A stretch of 45,553 nucleotides of DNA from Reclinomonas americana ATCC 50394 (GCA_048213135.1 PS015298.1:71761-117313), one strand, 5' to 3'. Shown: positions 1 to 22,585, counted from the first letter of the stretch. Numbers and translations: made by a program. The notes: a model not told the origin generated them from the letters alone.

Positions 1-397
1 CGCAAACCTCCGACGCATCCGGCCTCTCCAAATCCCCCTCCGCCGGGTTCTCCGTAAACGTGTTATACACAAACGCCGTAAACGCCCGCATCTCCTCCGG
101 CGGGCAATCGTCGCCCGTAAACCTCTTGACAAACTCCATGAGACGCGCCCACGGTCCCTCGGCGTCCTTTTGCGCCTTGCGTGGCAACTGCCGCGAGTAC
201 TCCTTCCACGTAAACTGCGACGCAGCATCGCCGCCTGCTGCTCCATCGGGAGAGTACACACTGCTCGCCTGTTGCTGCTCGCGACGAGAGAGCTTCTTGC
301 GCAGCTTTTCTTGCAGAATAATGGCCTGCTTTTCGGGGTCGAATCGCTGCCCGCGCTCCGTGGTGAATGTGCGCAGCATGGCGGTGAGCCGCGGACT
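1..397 (-). CDS. ASCC3: N-terminal exon of ASCC3-like helicase (partial, inverted relative to the rest)
   Basis: Reading the minus strand, a CACAG acceptor at 402-398 is followed by one open frame to the window edge. It starts SPRLTAMLRTF and later has FTWKEYSRQL and LMEFVKRFTGDD. As I recall the human protein, ASCC3 begins PRLTGALRSF and has LTWKKIIKFL and a similar helical stretch ending in FMTF (here VYNTF), with close spacing, so the match covers about 130 residues. The initiator Met should lie in a short upstream exon, probably inside the gap at 487-999. The ASCC3 N-terminus binds ASCC2. The body of the gene is on the plus strand from 2428, so this fragment points the wrong way. The likeliest cause is a flipped contig; a second partial copy is the alternative. 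Confidence 0.7.
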
Positions 398-486
398 CTG
401 TGAAAGTGAAAAAAGGGAAAATGCATTGATTTGTATGAGGGAGCTAAATTGGGTGCCGGGAATGCATTGTTAGGTGAGAGAGAGGG

Positions 487-999
487 NNNNNNNNNNNNNN
501 NNNNNNNNNNNNNNNNNNNNNNNNNNNNNNNNNNNNNNNNNNNNNNNNNNNNNNNNNNNNNNNNNNNNNNNNNNNNNNNNNNNNNNNNNNNNNNNNNNNN
601 NNNNNNNNNNNNNNNNNNNNNNNNNNNNNNNNNNNNNNNNNNNNNNNNNNNNNNNNNNNNNNNNNNNNNNNNNNNNNNNNNNNNNNNNNNNNNNNNNNNN
701 NNNNNNNNNNNNNNNNNNNNNNNNNNNNNNNNNNNNNNNNNNNNNNNNNNNNNNNNNNNNNNNNNNNNNNNNNNNNNNNNNNNNNNNNNNNNNNNNNNNN
801 NNNNNNNNNNNNNNNNNNNNNNNNNNNNNNNNNNNNNNNNNNNNNNNNNNNNNNNNNNNNNNNNNNNNNNNNNNNNNNNNNNNNNNNNNNNNNNNNNNNN
901 NNNNNNNNNNNNNNNNNNNNNNNNNNNNNNNNNNNNNNNNNNNNNNNNNNNNNNNNNNNNNNNNNNNNNNNNNNNNNNNNNNNNNNNNNNNNNNNNNNN
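487..999. other. Assembly gap (513 N)
   Basis: Run of N. It separates the inverted ASCC3 N-terminal exon from the minisatellite and is a likely contig join. The stretch 398-486 before it is intron-like sequence of the minus-strand fragment. Confidence 0.98.
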
Positions 1000-1129
1000 T
1001 CCGAGCGACGGCGCACAATGGCCTGCGGTGGAAGCAAAGGGAAAGGAGGATGAGAAGGGGAGAGGAGAGAGAGAGAGATAAGAAGAAGAAGAAGAAACCC
1101 CAACACATGATAACAGAGCGAGCAAGCGA

Positions 1130-1470
1130 AAACATGGAGCAAGCAACAAGGCGGAGCAAGCGACAGGGTGGAGCAAGTGACAGGGCGGAGCACGCGACAG
1201 GGTGGAGCAAGCGACAAAGAAGAGCAAGCGCAAAGATGGAGCACGCGACAGGGTGGAGCAGGCGACAGGGTGGAGCAGGCGACAGGGTGGAGCAGGCGAC
1301 AGGGTGGAGCAAGCGACAAGGTGGAGCAAGCGACAAGGTGGAGCAGGCGACAGGGTGGAGCAGGCGACAGGGTGGAGCAGGCGACAAGGTGGAGAAGGCA
1401 ACAGGGCGGAGCACAAGGAGAAACGCCAACATACGGCAACAGAGCGAGCAAGCGACACGGTGGAGCAAGA
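1130..1470. repeat. 17-base minisatellite (GACAGGGTGGAGCAGGC-like)
   Basis: About 18-20 head-to-tail copies of a 17-base unit, with variants in AAGC/AGGC and CAGGG/CAAGG. Because 17 is not a multiple of 3 and the unit lacks stops, several frames stay open and give false proteins with a 17-residue period. It lies in a 533-base island (1000-1532) between two gaps, with GA-rich sequence at 1050-1100. I see no gene in the island; it is probably intronic in ASCC3. Confidence 0.9.
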
Positions 1471-1532
1471 GAAGCAAGACGCCTATCTTAATCTTCCCCC
1501 ATCCCTCTCTCATTCCTCTCTCTTTCCCAAAA

Positions 1533-2427
1533 NNNNNNNNNNNNNNNNNNNNNNNNNNNNNNNNNNNNNNNNNNNNNNNNNNNNNNNNNNNNNNNNNNNN
1601 NNNNNNNNNNNNNNNNNNNNNNNNNNNNNNNNNNNNNNNNNNNNNNNNNNNNNNNNNNNNNNNNNNNNNNNNNNNNNNNNNNNNNNNNNNNNNNNNNNNN
1701 NNNNNNNNNNNNNNNNNNNNNNNNNNNNNNNNNNNNNNNNNNNNNNNNNNNNNNNNNNNNNNNNNNNNNNNNNNNNNNNNNNNNNNNNNNNNNNNNNNNN
1801 NNNNNNNNNNNNNNNNNNNNNNNNNNNNNNNNNNNNNNNNNNNNNNNNNNNNNNNNNNNNNNNNNNNNNNNNNNNNNNNNNNNNNNNNNNNNNNNNNNNN
1901 NNNNNNNNNNNNNNNNNNNNNNNNNNNNNNNNNNNNNNNNNNNNNNNNNNNNNNNNNNNNNNNNNNNNNNNNNNNNNNNNNNNNNNNNNNNNNNNNNNNN
2001 NNNNNNNNNNNNNNNNNNNNNNNNNNNNNNNNNNNNNNNNNNNNNNNNNNNNNNNNNNNNNNNNNNNNNNNNNNNNNNNNNNNNNNNNNNNNNNNNNNNN
2101 NNNNNNNNNNNNNNNNNNNNNNNNNNNNNNNNNNNNNNNNNNNNNNNNNNNNNNNNNNNNNNNNNNNNNNNNNNNNNNNNNNNNNNNNNNNNNNNNNNNN
2201 NNNNNNNNNNNNNNNNNNNNNNNNNNNNNNNNNNNNNNNNNNNNNNNNNNNNNNNNNNNNNNNNNNNNNNNNNNNNNNNNNNNNNNNNNNNNNNNNNNNN
2301 NNNNNNNNNNNNNNNNNNNNNNNNNNNNNNNNNNNNNNNNNNNNNNNNNNNNNNNNNNNNNNNNNNNNNNNNNNNNNNNNNNNNNNNNNNNNNNNNNNNN
2401 NNNNNNNNNNNNNNNNNNNNNNNNNNN
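1533..2427. other. Assembly gap (895 N)
   Basis: Run of N ending directly inside an ASCC3 coding exon. Part of the N-terminal third of ASCC3 is expected to be missing here. Confidence 0.98.
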
Positions 2428-13995
<11,568 letters not shown>

Positions 13996-14698
13996 TTGAT
14001 TGGAGTGAGTGAGTGAAAGGGAATCGCATTGTGTCACGTGGCGTGTCCGCGCGCGCGAGGAGTTTCTTGTTGTCGTTGTTGTCTGTACGCGCGCGTACTG
14101 TGTGAGCTCTCATGTGCGGGTGTCGCTCGTCAACGAGTTGCGTGTGAGGATGATGGAGAGAGAGAGAGAGAGAGCCGATATCGTATTCGTTAACACCCAC
14201 TTGCTCTCACTCACTCTCACACAAGGAACACAAAGCACACAAGACACACAAGGCAGACGCTCGCTCATTCTCATACAGTCATTTTCTCACTAACTCTCGT
14301 CACTCGCTCTCTTCTCACTCACTCTCTCTCTCTCTCACACTCTCTCGCTCACTCACTCACTCTCTCACTCACTCACTCACTCTCTCACTCACTCCCTCCC
14401 TCACTCACTCGCTCTCTCTCTCTCTGTCTTCTCTCTCTGTGTCTTCTCTCTCTCACTCACTCACTCACTCACTCACTCACTCCCTCTCTCACTCTCTCGC
14501 TCACTCACTCACTCTCTCACTCACTCTCTCACACACTCACTCACTCACTCACTCACTCACTCTCTCTCTCTCTCACTCACTCACACACTCCTTCTCTCAC
14601 TCACTCACTCACTCACTCACTCACTCTCTCTCTCTCTCACTCACTCACTCACTCACTCACTCCCTCCCTTCCCTCTCCACTCTCTCCTTCTTAACAGT
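13996..14698. other. ASCC3-RhoGAP intergenic region with CACT/CT repeats
   Basis: About 250 bases of mixed sequence are followed by roughly 400 bases of (CACT)n and (CT)n repeat (about 14282-14690), which ends in an acceptor TTAACAG at 14698. The first exon and start codon of the RhoGAP gene should lie here or in the preceding sequence. A candidate ATGATGGAG near 14150 is not convincing. Confidence 0.7.
14282..14690. repeat. (CACT)n/(CT)n tetranucleotide repeat
   Basis: Long irregular array of CACT and CTCT units. It creates false Ser/Leu/His/Thr-rich reading frames on the plus strand. Confidence 0.93.
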
Positions 14699-17600
14699 CG
14701 TGCGCGACGCACCTCCTGGACCGACCTCAGCTGCCTCCTCCTCTGCTGGTGCCTCTGCTGCCGCTGCTGCTCCGGCTCGACATCGACCGGTGTTTGGCGA
14801 GCCGCTTTCGTCGGTGTTGCAGAGGGATTATGGACCGGCGGCGAGTCGTGGATGGCTCATTCCGCGCTTCATTGTGGAGGTGGTGACGGCGTTGGAGAAG
14901 GGAGGAGGTGATTATGGGGAGGGGCAAGGGCAAGGGCAAGGGAGGAGAAGAGAGAGTGTGAAGGAGCAGAGGTGGGCGAAGAGAAGAGAGAGTGGGAGGG
15001 TAAAGAGACAGACGCGAGAGCGCCTTCGTTTTCAGTGGAGGCAGAGACAGGGAACGCGTGAGAAGATGAAGGCGGAGGAGTAGAGGCGGATGAAGAGAAG
15101 AGAGACTGGGAGAAAGCGGAAGGGAAGCGAGCGAAGAGGAGCGAATGAGAGAACGATGGTAGGGAGGGCATGAGAGACCAACACAAGAGCGCCTTCGTTT
15201 TCAGTGCAGGGCAGGACAGAGAGCGCGTGAGAGGATGAAGAAGAGGAACAGAGGCGGGTGAAGAGACTGGAGAGGAGCAGAGTCGGAAAATGAAAAGTGA
15301 GATTGGGAGAAAGCGGGAGGGAGGTGAGCGAAGAGGAGCGAATGAGAGAACGATGGATCGGGGCAGGGAGGGCATGAGAGACCAAACACTAGAGCGCCTT
15401 CGTTTTCAGAGGAGAGCAGACGCATGTAGCGCGTGAGAGGGTGAAGAAGAGGAACAGAGGTGGATGAAGAGAAGAGACTGGGAGAAAGCAGGAGACAGGT
15501 GAGCGAACAGAAGCGAAAGAGAGCACAAGGGATCGCGGCAAGGAGGGCATGAAAGAGACCGGCACAAGAGCGCCTTCGTGTTCAACGGCTGGTATAAACA
15601 GGGAGCGCATGAGAGAATGAGGGATGAGAAAGAGGAGAGTCAGAGACGGACATCGCTGACAGTGTGTTGTCGTGTCTAGCTCTCTCTCCTCGCTGGCTTG
15701 CGTCTCTCTCTCTGTCTGTCTCTTTCTCTCTCACCCTCCAGTACTCTGCTACCCTCCGCTGAAAACGGAAGGCGCTCTGCTCTTGTGTCGGTCTCTTTCA
15801 TGCCTCTTTGCCACGATCCATCGTTCTCTCATTCGCTCCTAGCTAAGAGGAATGATAGAGTGATCGACGTGGCAGACAGCGTTTCTGGCGTGTCTCTGGA
15901 TGGGAGTGAGCTCACTCTCATTCTCTCTTATTCTCTCGCAGAATGTCGCCCACTCTGTCGCCGTGTCCTTCTTTCTCTTCCTTGCTCATTCGCTTCTTGT
16001 GATCCAGAAAGAGATTAGACCACAACGCACTTTTCTCTTCTTTCCTCCCCTTTCCCTCTCCCTCACCCTTCCCCTCCATCCCCAGGCCTCCGCACAGAGG
16101 GCATCTTCCGCGTGCCACCCGCCATTCGCGATCGCGATCGCCTCAAGGCCGAGATCGAGGACGGCCGTCCGGTGACCTTCCTCGGCCAAGATGAGCACAC
16201 GCTGGCTGGCATCTTGAAGCACTACGCCGCCTCGTTGCCGACGATGCTGCTTGGCGAAGGCACCGATGCTCGTGGCTGGATCGAGTGGGCCGACCGGTGG
16301 GACGCTGCGGCGCACAATCCGTCGGTGCGGAACGGCTTGATGGAGGAGGCCCGCTCGCGCCTGCGCGGTATGCGACCACCGGAGCAGAGCCTGCTGGTTC
16401 TCATTTTGCACACGGCACAACGCGTCGTCGACAATACGTACACCACGCGCCTGAATGTGGCCACCGTGTCGGGTTGTCTGCGCCAGTGCCTGCTCGATGT
16501 GCCTCTCGACGATGTCAGCCGACCACCAGGAGGTATCTCCTTGGTTCTCCTTTCCTTTCTCTTCCCCCACCTTTACTCACTTCTCTTCAATCGACAGATC
16601 TCGACTCGATGCGACACGCCGCGGCGGTCTCCAAACGCGCTGCGCGCGTGGTGGAGATCCTCGTGGAGATGGAGCCGTACATTTTCCGAGAGGCCAATGC
16701 GCAGCTGGACGAGGTGTTGCGTGCGTGCTTTGGCGACGCGTACATGGAGCGCGTGCGCGAGAGGCGGGCGCAAATTGAGGAGCAAGNNNNNNNNNNNNNN
16801 NNNNNNTGGTGCGCTCCGCGCAAGTTCGTGGTGGCTCCGAGGGCCTGGTGACGGTCGCCCAGAAGGGCACGCCCTCACGCGTGGCCAACGAGGTCGGTGG
16901 GTCGTCGCCCGCCCCGGCCCCGCCAACTGCGTCGTCGATGCAGGGCGAGGAGGAGTTGATAATGGAGGCTCCAGTGGTGAGTCCTGCATAGTGTGCGCCG
17001 TTGTGTTGCTGCCGCGAGGACTCACATTCTCGGCTGCAGTCGAGTGCGCAAATGGAGGAGTTGCGTGCGCTGGTGCAGCAGGTGCAGGACGAGCATGCGA
17101 CGAGCTTGGAGCGGCTGACCACGGTGCTGGAGAGTGAGCGCGCCCATCACGCCGAGTCGGAGCGCCTGTTGCATGAGCGACTGACACTGGAGTTGGAGCA
17201 CGTGCGGCAGGAGACAGTGTCGGAGTTGGAGTTGTTGCGCACAGAGGTATGCAACAACAACAATAACGTCGCCGGCCTCGATTTCAATGTTCCTCCTGAC
17301 CCTCTTGCTTCGTGCACAAAAGATTCGCGACTCGGTACGCCGACTGGAGGACGAGCAGCAGCGACAGGGCACGGCGCTCATGTCGCTGACTCGCGACGAC
17401 ACGGATGCGATGGAGCGATTGACGCGCAGCCAGGATACACTGTCGGAGGAGATTCAGCTGTTGTGGCGGCGGTTGGGCGATGCCGAGGCCGCGGTGGTCA
17501 CGCTCACTGAATCGCACCGGCGCACGCGCGATTTGAACGATCTCAAGATCTCCGCGCCACCGGGTGTGGACTACGAGGCGGCGCGAAAGCTGCAACAGCG

Positions 17601-18081
17601 GGTGGTATCGTTGGAGGATGAGGTCGAGCGCAGTCAGCTGGCCAACAAGCAGTTGCAGCATGAGGTGCGCTCGCTGCGTGAGCGGGCCGAGGATCGCGTG
17701 AATCGCGTCTCTCAGCTGCAGCAGACGCACCAGGCGTCCATGTCGGCCGGCAGTGCGGCCGGCAACGACGTCGAGATGCTGCAGTTCCCCAGTGCCACCG
17801 TCAACAAGGCGGTGTCGCCTGTGGCAGTACCGGTGTCGGTGCGATCGCAGAGCGGCTCTGCCGGTGCGTCGCGCCCCACCACGCTGCCCGCGAGTCTGGC
17901 CAAGCCGGCCATGTACGCCACTGTCGACGCGGATCGCACGCTGGCCGGCCCGACGGCAGCGGCGACTCTTTATGTGCCCGCCCCGCCGCGACGGGCGCCA
18001 CCAACTGTGCCGTCGACTCGGGGGACTGGCGCACGCCCGCAGTCCACCACTCTTGGTCGCACTTTCAATGGGCGAGTGTAG
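14699..18081 (+). CDS. RhoGAP domain protein with C-terminal coiled coil
   Basis: GTPase-activating protein for Rho/Rac/Cdc42-type GTPases. Exons seen: 14699-14907, 16086-16532, 16598-16976 (contains a 20-N gap), 17040-17246, 17323-18081 (stop TAG). The GAP domain opens with FGEPLSSVL, then IPRFIVEVVTALEKGG, and after the large intron LRTEGIFRVP, where the Arg (near 16110) is the catalytic finger. The later helices (LLVLILHTAQRVV and the CLRQCL motif) fit the family. From about 17040 to 17700 the protein is a coiled coil (MEELRALVQQVQDEH, RRLEDEQQRQG and others). A Pro/Ala/Thr-rich basic tail follows, ending GRTFNGRV. The first exon and Met are not resolved. No membrane or BAR domain is visible, so cytoplasmic and scaffold-like is inferred. 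The Rho target cannot be named. Confidence 0.85.
15010..15640 (+). repeat. Tandem repeat (about 180-200 base unit) in RhoGAP intron
   Basis: Four diverged copies begin near 15013, 15187, 15391 and 15570, each with GAGCGCCTTCGTTTTCAG or a variant, then GCGTGAGA(G)GATGAAG and GAGCGAATGAGAGAACGATGG. They lie inside the 1178-base intron 14908-16085. The first three copies carry a good 3' splice-site look-alike (TTCGTTTTCAG). Confidence 0.85.
15745..15855 (-). repeat. Inverted copy of the RhoGAP-intron repeat
   Basis: The stretch GAAAACGGAAGGCGCTC followed by TGTCGGTCTCTTTCATGCC and CGTTCTCTCATTCGCTCCT is the reverse complement of the tandem unit just upstream. It could fold back on any of the four direct copies. 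Confidence 0.8.
16787..16806. other. Assembly gap (20 N) inside RhoGAP coding exon
   Basis: Short N run within the exon that follows the GAP domain. The reading frame appears to continue (before: RRAQIEEQ; after: VRSAQVRGGSEG), but the true gap length is unknown. Confidence 0.95.
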
Positions 18082-18120
18082 TATGTGTGTGTCTGTTTGT
18101 GTGCACTCGGTTTTTTTATT

Positions 18121-21100
18121 TTATTGGTCTTGTTCGAGAGCGTAGTGTGCCGCAGCGCGTGTTAGCATTTTGACCTCGACCGCCTCCTTCGCCTCCCGTC
18201 GCTCGTCGTCGTCCACTGCCAGACCGTCCTGCGAAGAGCAAAGCGATGATGATTTTAGAGGAGAAGAGGATGAAAGAGAGGTAAGGCGACAACACGCACA
18301 ATGGTCAGCAGCAGCATGCCTGGTGACACGGCCACGTTCACGGTGCCGCACAACTCCACCAAGAGTGCGACGCGCTCCATGTCGGTCTCATTGTCTGCAG
18401 ATTGCAAGTTGTCAGCTGAGAGATGAGAGAGAGCGAGAAAAAAAGAGAGAACGGGCGACCGCACCCGATACGTCGAGATGACGCAGTGCCGGGCAGTTGT
18501 GCAGGTGACCGGCCTCCAGCGGCAGATTGAGACGGTTGCCCGACAGATCCAGTGTGTGCAGGCGCTCGAGGCGTACTTGCGAAAAGGCCTCTAGCGAAAC
18601 GAGTCTGTTGTTGGCGAGTACCAAGTGCTCGACGGTGCGGAACCCCTCGAGACCCGACACGGCGTCCACGTCGTTTCCACTCTGCGTGAGGCGATGAGGG
18701 GCTGAAGAGCAAAGCATGAAAATAGTGCTCTCCACGCAACGAATGACAGGCAGCGGATGCATGGCAACTGGAGGCCGTCCATGGAGGTCAGCACGTTGCG
18801 ACCGAGGTCCAGATGAGTCAGTGCGGGGAAGCCACTCGTGTCGAGCAGCTGGATCTTGTTTTCTGTGTCGCAGAAAAGCAGGGCGTGAGTGACGATGAAA
18901 AAGAACCATTGCGACGGCCACGAGAAGCGAAACTCGTCAGCAGCAGTGTCGTCAACTGCACGCAGTGCGAGAATCGACCGCGCAGCACACGCGCCGAGTT
19001 CTCCGACAGATCCACATACTGAATGGCCGGCGACGATAGCAGCCGAGCAAAGTTGCGCACAATATTCTTGCGCGCCACCAATGTGCGCAACCGCGGCAGT
19101 GCGGCAACCAGCACATCCACATCCGCAATGGCGTTGTAGGAGATGTCGACGTGCTGTAGGGTGGTGAAGCGGGTGGCTTCACTGCAGTCGAGCAGGCTCC
19201 GATTCTGGTGGTGTCGCGCCTGGTCAGCACGACATGCAATGGGCCTGCAACTTCTATTGCACGGACGCAACTGGCACATCCAGATGTGTGAAACCAAACG
19301 TCGTGCCGTCACGCGGCAGCGACTCCATGTTCCCCAGACCACTGGTGATTAGAGCGCGCGTGCTGTGCACTCCCTCCGGGTGGTCCTCCAACACGCACTG
19401 CTGCATGATGGGCAGCAGATCCTCCATGGTCTGGCCGGGCGCCGGGTCGGCCGCCACGTGCAGTCGCCACGAGCCGTCGGCATTCTCGTGGTACAGCTTG
19501 AACAGCAGCATGCCTGTGTGCGAGCCGGTGGAGCCAAAGTGCAGCCGATGCAGGACCTTGCCGTCGGGTCGGATCACGCGCACGCGTGCCGATTCGATGA
19601 AAGTGAAGGGCTGGGGAGGGCAAAAGGAATGGGAGAAGGGAGGGCAAAAGTGGGCAAAGGGGAAGAGGGCAGAGGGGACCAAGGAGGAAATGGAGTGCGA
19701 GGGCAAAGGGAGGCGATAAGCAAAGAGGGGAGTGGGATAACGGGGCGGCGGAATGAGAAGGCAAGGAGTTGGCAGGCAGAGTGGGTCACGGAGAAAAGAG
19801 CAACGGAGCAGATGATGAGGTTCGTGGCATTTGGGCGGCAGAATGAGAAGGCAAGGAGCAGTGTGCAGAGGAGGGCAGGTCAGAGAAACGGGGAGCGACT
19901 GTGAGGAACGTGGTATGAGAGCGGCAGAATGAGAAGGAAGAAGTTGTGGGATCAAATAGGTACAAGAGCAACGAGGAACAGACAGTAAGGTAAGGGTGGT
20001 GGAATGAGAAGGCAAGGAGCAGTGAAGAGGAGGGCAGCCATGGTGGGGTCAATAAAGAAAGAGCAACGAGCAGCTCACGGTGAGGTGCATGGTATAAGGG
20101 CGGCGGAATGAGAAGGCATGGAGCAGGTTGAATATGAGCGCAGACTCGGCAGGCAGGGGGTCAACAGAAAAGAGCAACGAGGAATAAACGGCGAGGTGCG
20201 TGGAATGAGGGCGGCGGAATGAGAAGGCAAGGAACAACGTGAAGAGGAGGGCAGACTTGGCAGGCATTATGGGTCAAGGGGGAAAGAGCAACGAGTAAAC
20301 GGTGAGGAGCGTGGTATGAGGGCGCCAGAATGGGAAGGTAAGAAGTTGTGGGATCAAATAGGTACAAGAGCAACGAGGAACAGACAGTGAGGTAACAGTG
20401 GCGGAATGAGAAGGCATGGGGCAGCGCGAAGATGTGAACAGGCATTGTGGGTCAAGGGGAATGAGCAAACGGTGAGGCGAGTGCAGGAACGATGAAGGCA
20501 GTGACTCGGGGCAGGGAAACATAAAGGCAACGAGCAAATGAACGGCTGCTTCTCCCCCCACACCGCACCGTGCCACTGAACGAATTGAGAATGAGAATAA
20601 TGGCAAACGTCTCCTCCGGCAGCTCTGCAAACGTCACCGTAATCGTCTCATCATCCTCCTCCCCGTCGCCCTCCTCCCCATCCTCGCCCTCAACACCACC
20701 GGTGCGCGAGTCGCCCGAGTGCTGAATGCCACCGAGTTTCGACTTGAGCTGGTTGAACCAGACCGCGTCCAGTGGCTCACCGCGACGATTGAAGGTGCAC
20801 GCGGAGGCGTCCAAGTCCAGCGGATCAATGCCCGGAACAGTGACCCAGCTGGTGCCAAAGTGCTGAAAAGGAAAAGGGGTTTGAGGCAGAGGGCGAAGGG
20901 CGAAGGGAGAACACAGTGCATGTGAAAGGGAGAAGAGAGATCAACACTCTCCTTCGTCCCTTCTGATCACGCTTTCCGCACTTACTCCCTCTCTGTCTCT
21001 CTCTTCTCTCTTCTCTCTCTCTCTGTGTGTGTGTGTGGATGTGTGTGTGTGTGAAAGGAAAAGGATACAGATAGGAAGAATGAATGAGACAAGAGCGCTC

Positions 21101-21542
21101 CCTCATCCCCTCTGATCTTGCTTCCAGCGCTCACTCCCTTCCTGTCTCTCTCTCTCTCTCTCTTATCTCTTCTCTCTCTCTCTCTCTCTCTCTCTGAGTG
21201 TGAGTGTGTGCGTGTTGTTATCTGTCACACCTTGTTTTCCACTCTCTTCTCTATGTTCTCTCTCTTCTCCTCCCTTCTCCCTCTTCACTCCCTTCTCCTC
21301 CCTCCCTCTCTCCCTCCCTCCCTCCCTCCCTCTCTCACCAACTGCGGATGAGCAATCGATATCGAATCACCCGGCTCCAAGTGCGCCTCCTTGCTTCCGG
21401 CACTGGCACTGGTCGCCGCCGACGACACGCGTACTCTGGCAGAGGTGGGACGCGACACTGCTGGAGAGACGGCAGCAGAGCCGGCGCGCAAGAGAGCGCC
21501 AGTTTCGGTGACTTTGAGGAACTGATCTGCGCTGATATCCAT
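18121..21542 (-). CDS. TerD domain-leucine-rich repeat fusion protein
   Basis: Exons (descending): 21542-21339, 20862-20569, 19610-19272, 19204-18934, 18862-18741, 18681-18465, 18394-18300, 18228-18121. They total 1650 bases, 549 residues plus TAA. The start MDISADQFLKV is the first ATG of the open exon, in good context (GCGATGG). Residues about 55-280 form a TerD fold, the family of bacterial tellurium-resistance proteins and Dictyostelium cAMP-binding proteins, which bind Ca2+: PLDLDASACTFN, IQHSGDSRTGG, a Glu/Asp-rich insert, then ESARVRVIRPDGKVLHRLHF and LLFKLYHENADGSWRL. From about 285 there are five or six leucine-rich repeats (LQHVDISYNAIADV, IQYVDLSENS, LTHLDLGRNVLTSMDGL, LHTLDLSGNRL, LRHLDVSG). 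No signal peptide or membrane segment is seen. The LRRs suggest partner binding. The ligand is unknown. It is divergent to the gene at 22201. Confidence 0.83.
19735..20530 (-). repeat. Intronic minisatellite in the TerD-LRR gene
   Basis: Inside the 958-base intron 20568-19611. Seven or eight diverged copies centre on GCGGCGGAATGAGAAGGCA(A/T)GGAG, with accessory blocks GAGCAACGAGGAA and GTGAGGTGCATGGTAT, spaced about 90-130 bases. One longer block, GTTGTGGGATCAAATAGG plus flanks, occurs twice (near 19943 and 20345), so units were duplicated in groups. Confidence 0.85.
20863..21338 (-). repeat. Low-complexity TerD-LRR intron
   Basis: First intron of the TerD-LRR gene (476 bases). It has CT and TG runs on the plus strand and a partial duplication: CTCCCTCATCCCCTCTGATC near 21100 resembles the stretch near 20950. 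No gene is seen in it. Confidence 0.75.
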
Positions 21543-22200
21543 CGCAATAGAGGGAGCTGTCTGTCCTGTGGCGCTTGTCTGCAGCAACTAGAAGCACCTC
21601 TGGGTGTGAGCGATCTTAGCGTGCTTGAATACAAGGAGTTCCCGCAGTAATTATTTTCCGATATCGGTCGACGTCAACTTCGAATTCGATCGACTGGTTT
21701 TTTTGGAACCCTTTCCTCGCGCATGATTGGTCCTGTGGCGCTCGTGCATCGGGTCCGGAAGGTGTCCACAGTCGCTCAGTTCACCAGCCTGCCGCATATG
21801 CATGCCGAAACTCCAGCGTGCGAGGTCGACATTCGTGATATCGATCGAATTCAATCGTTTGCATATGCATGCGCAGTTGATCGGCCATGGCTTTGCCTTC
21901 TGAAAGGGAAGATGACTGCTGGAGAAGAGGAACTATTGTTGGTGTGCCTAGGTCATTGTCGGCGAGGGATTGGTTGACATCCGTCGCATGCGCATTCGCT
22001 GCGCATTGTGGTGAATGAAGTGTTTTAAATTTGTTTCATTCGATTCACTGTTAAATCCCTCAGAAGTAGTGTCGTCGTTGCTGCAACTAGCAAGCTTCTA
22101 CGGACCTGGATCACGGCCGTTCAGAAGCTTCTCGACAACTTGTGAACCGTCCTGGAGGATTGTCCACACCCAATCAATCAATCGTCACAGGAGCGCGGGG
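21543..22200. promoter_or_regulatory. Divergent promoter region with palindromic motifs
   Basis: Non-coding space between the start codons of the TerD-LRR gene (minus) and the regulator gene (plus). It is unusually AT-richer and mixed in sequence compared with the introns. CATATGCATG occurs twice (near 21797 and 21860), GATATCG twice (near 21660 and 21838), and GAATTCGATCGA/GATCGAATTCAATCG form near-palindromes. These are plausible transcription-factor sites. No TATA box was identified with confidence. Confidence 0.5.
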
Positions 22201-22541
22201 ATGGCGTCCAGTGGCGTCCCTCCACACTCCTCCTCCTCCTCTTCTTCCTCCTCTGTGGATGGGACTGCCCTTCATCAACAACAGCAACAACAACAACAAC
22301 AGGGATTTGTGAGCATGTTTAGTGACACGCCGACGATTCCCGATGTGCCGACGCCCTTTGCCGCTGTCGGGCCCATGAACCCGTTCCTGCATCCTCATCT
22401 GCATCCTCATCTGCACCATCACATACCGTCGAGTGTACATGTTGGTGAGGAAGAGAGAAGAGTGAGACAAGAGAGAAGAGAGAAGAGCGGAGAGAGGAGC
22501 GAGAGTTCTAAGCATCAAACACACACACGCATGCTCCTCGT

Positions 22542-22585
<44 letters not shown>

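Noticed and set aside
1130-1470. CRISPR-like array
   Set aside because: No spacers; units are contiguous and the genome is eukaryotic.
14439-15083. A 214-codon Ser/Leu/His-rich protein
   Set aside because: Its first two thirds translate the CACT repeat; the rest is the RhoGAP exon read through its intron.
21285-21587. Upstream start of the TerD-LRR gene at 21587
   Set aside because: That start codon is TTG. The ATG at 21542 is in good context and leaves the TerD domain whole.
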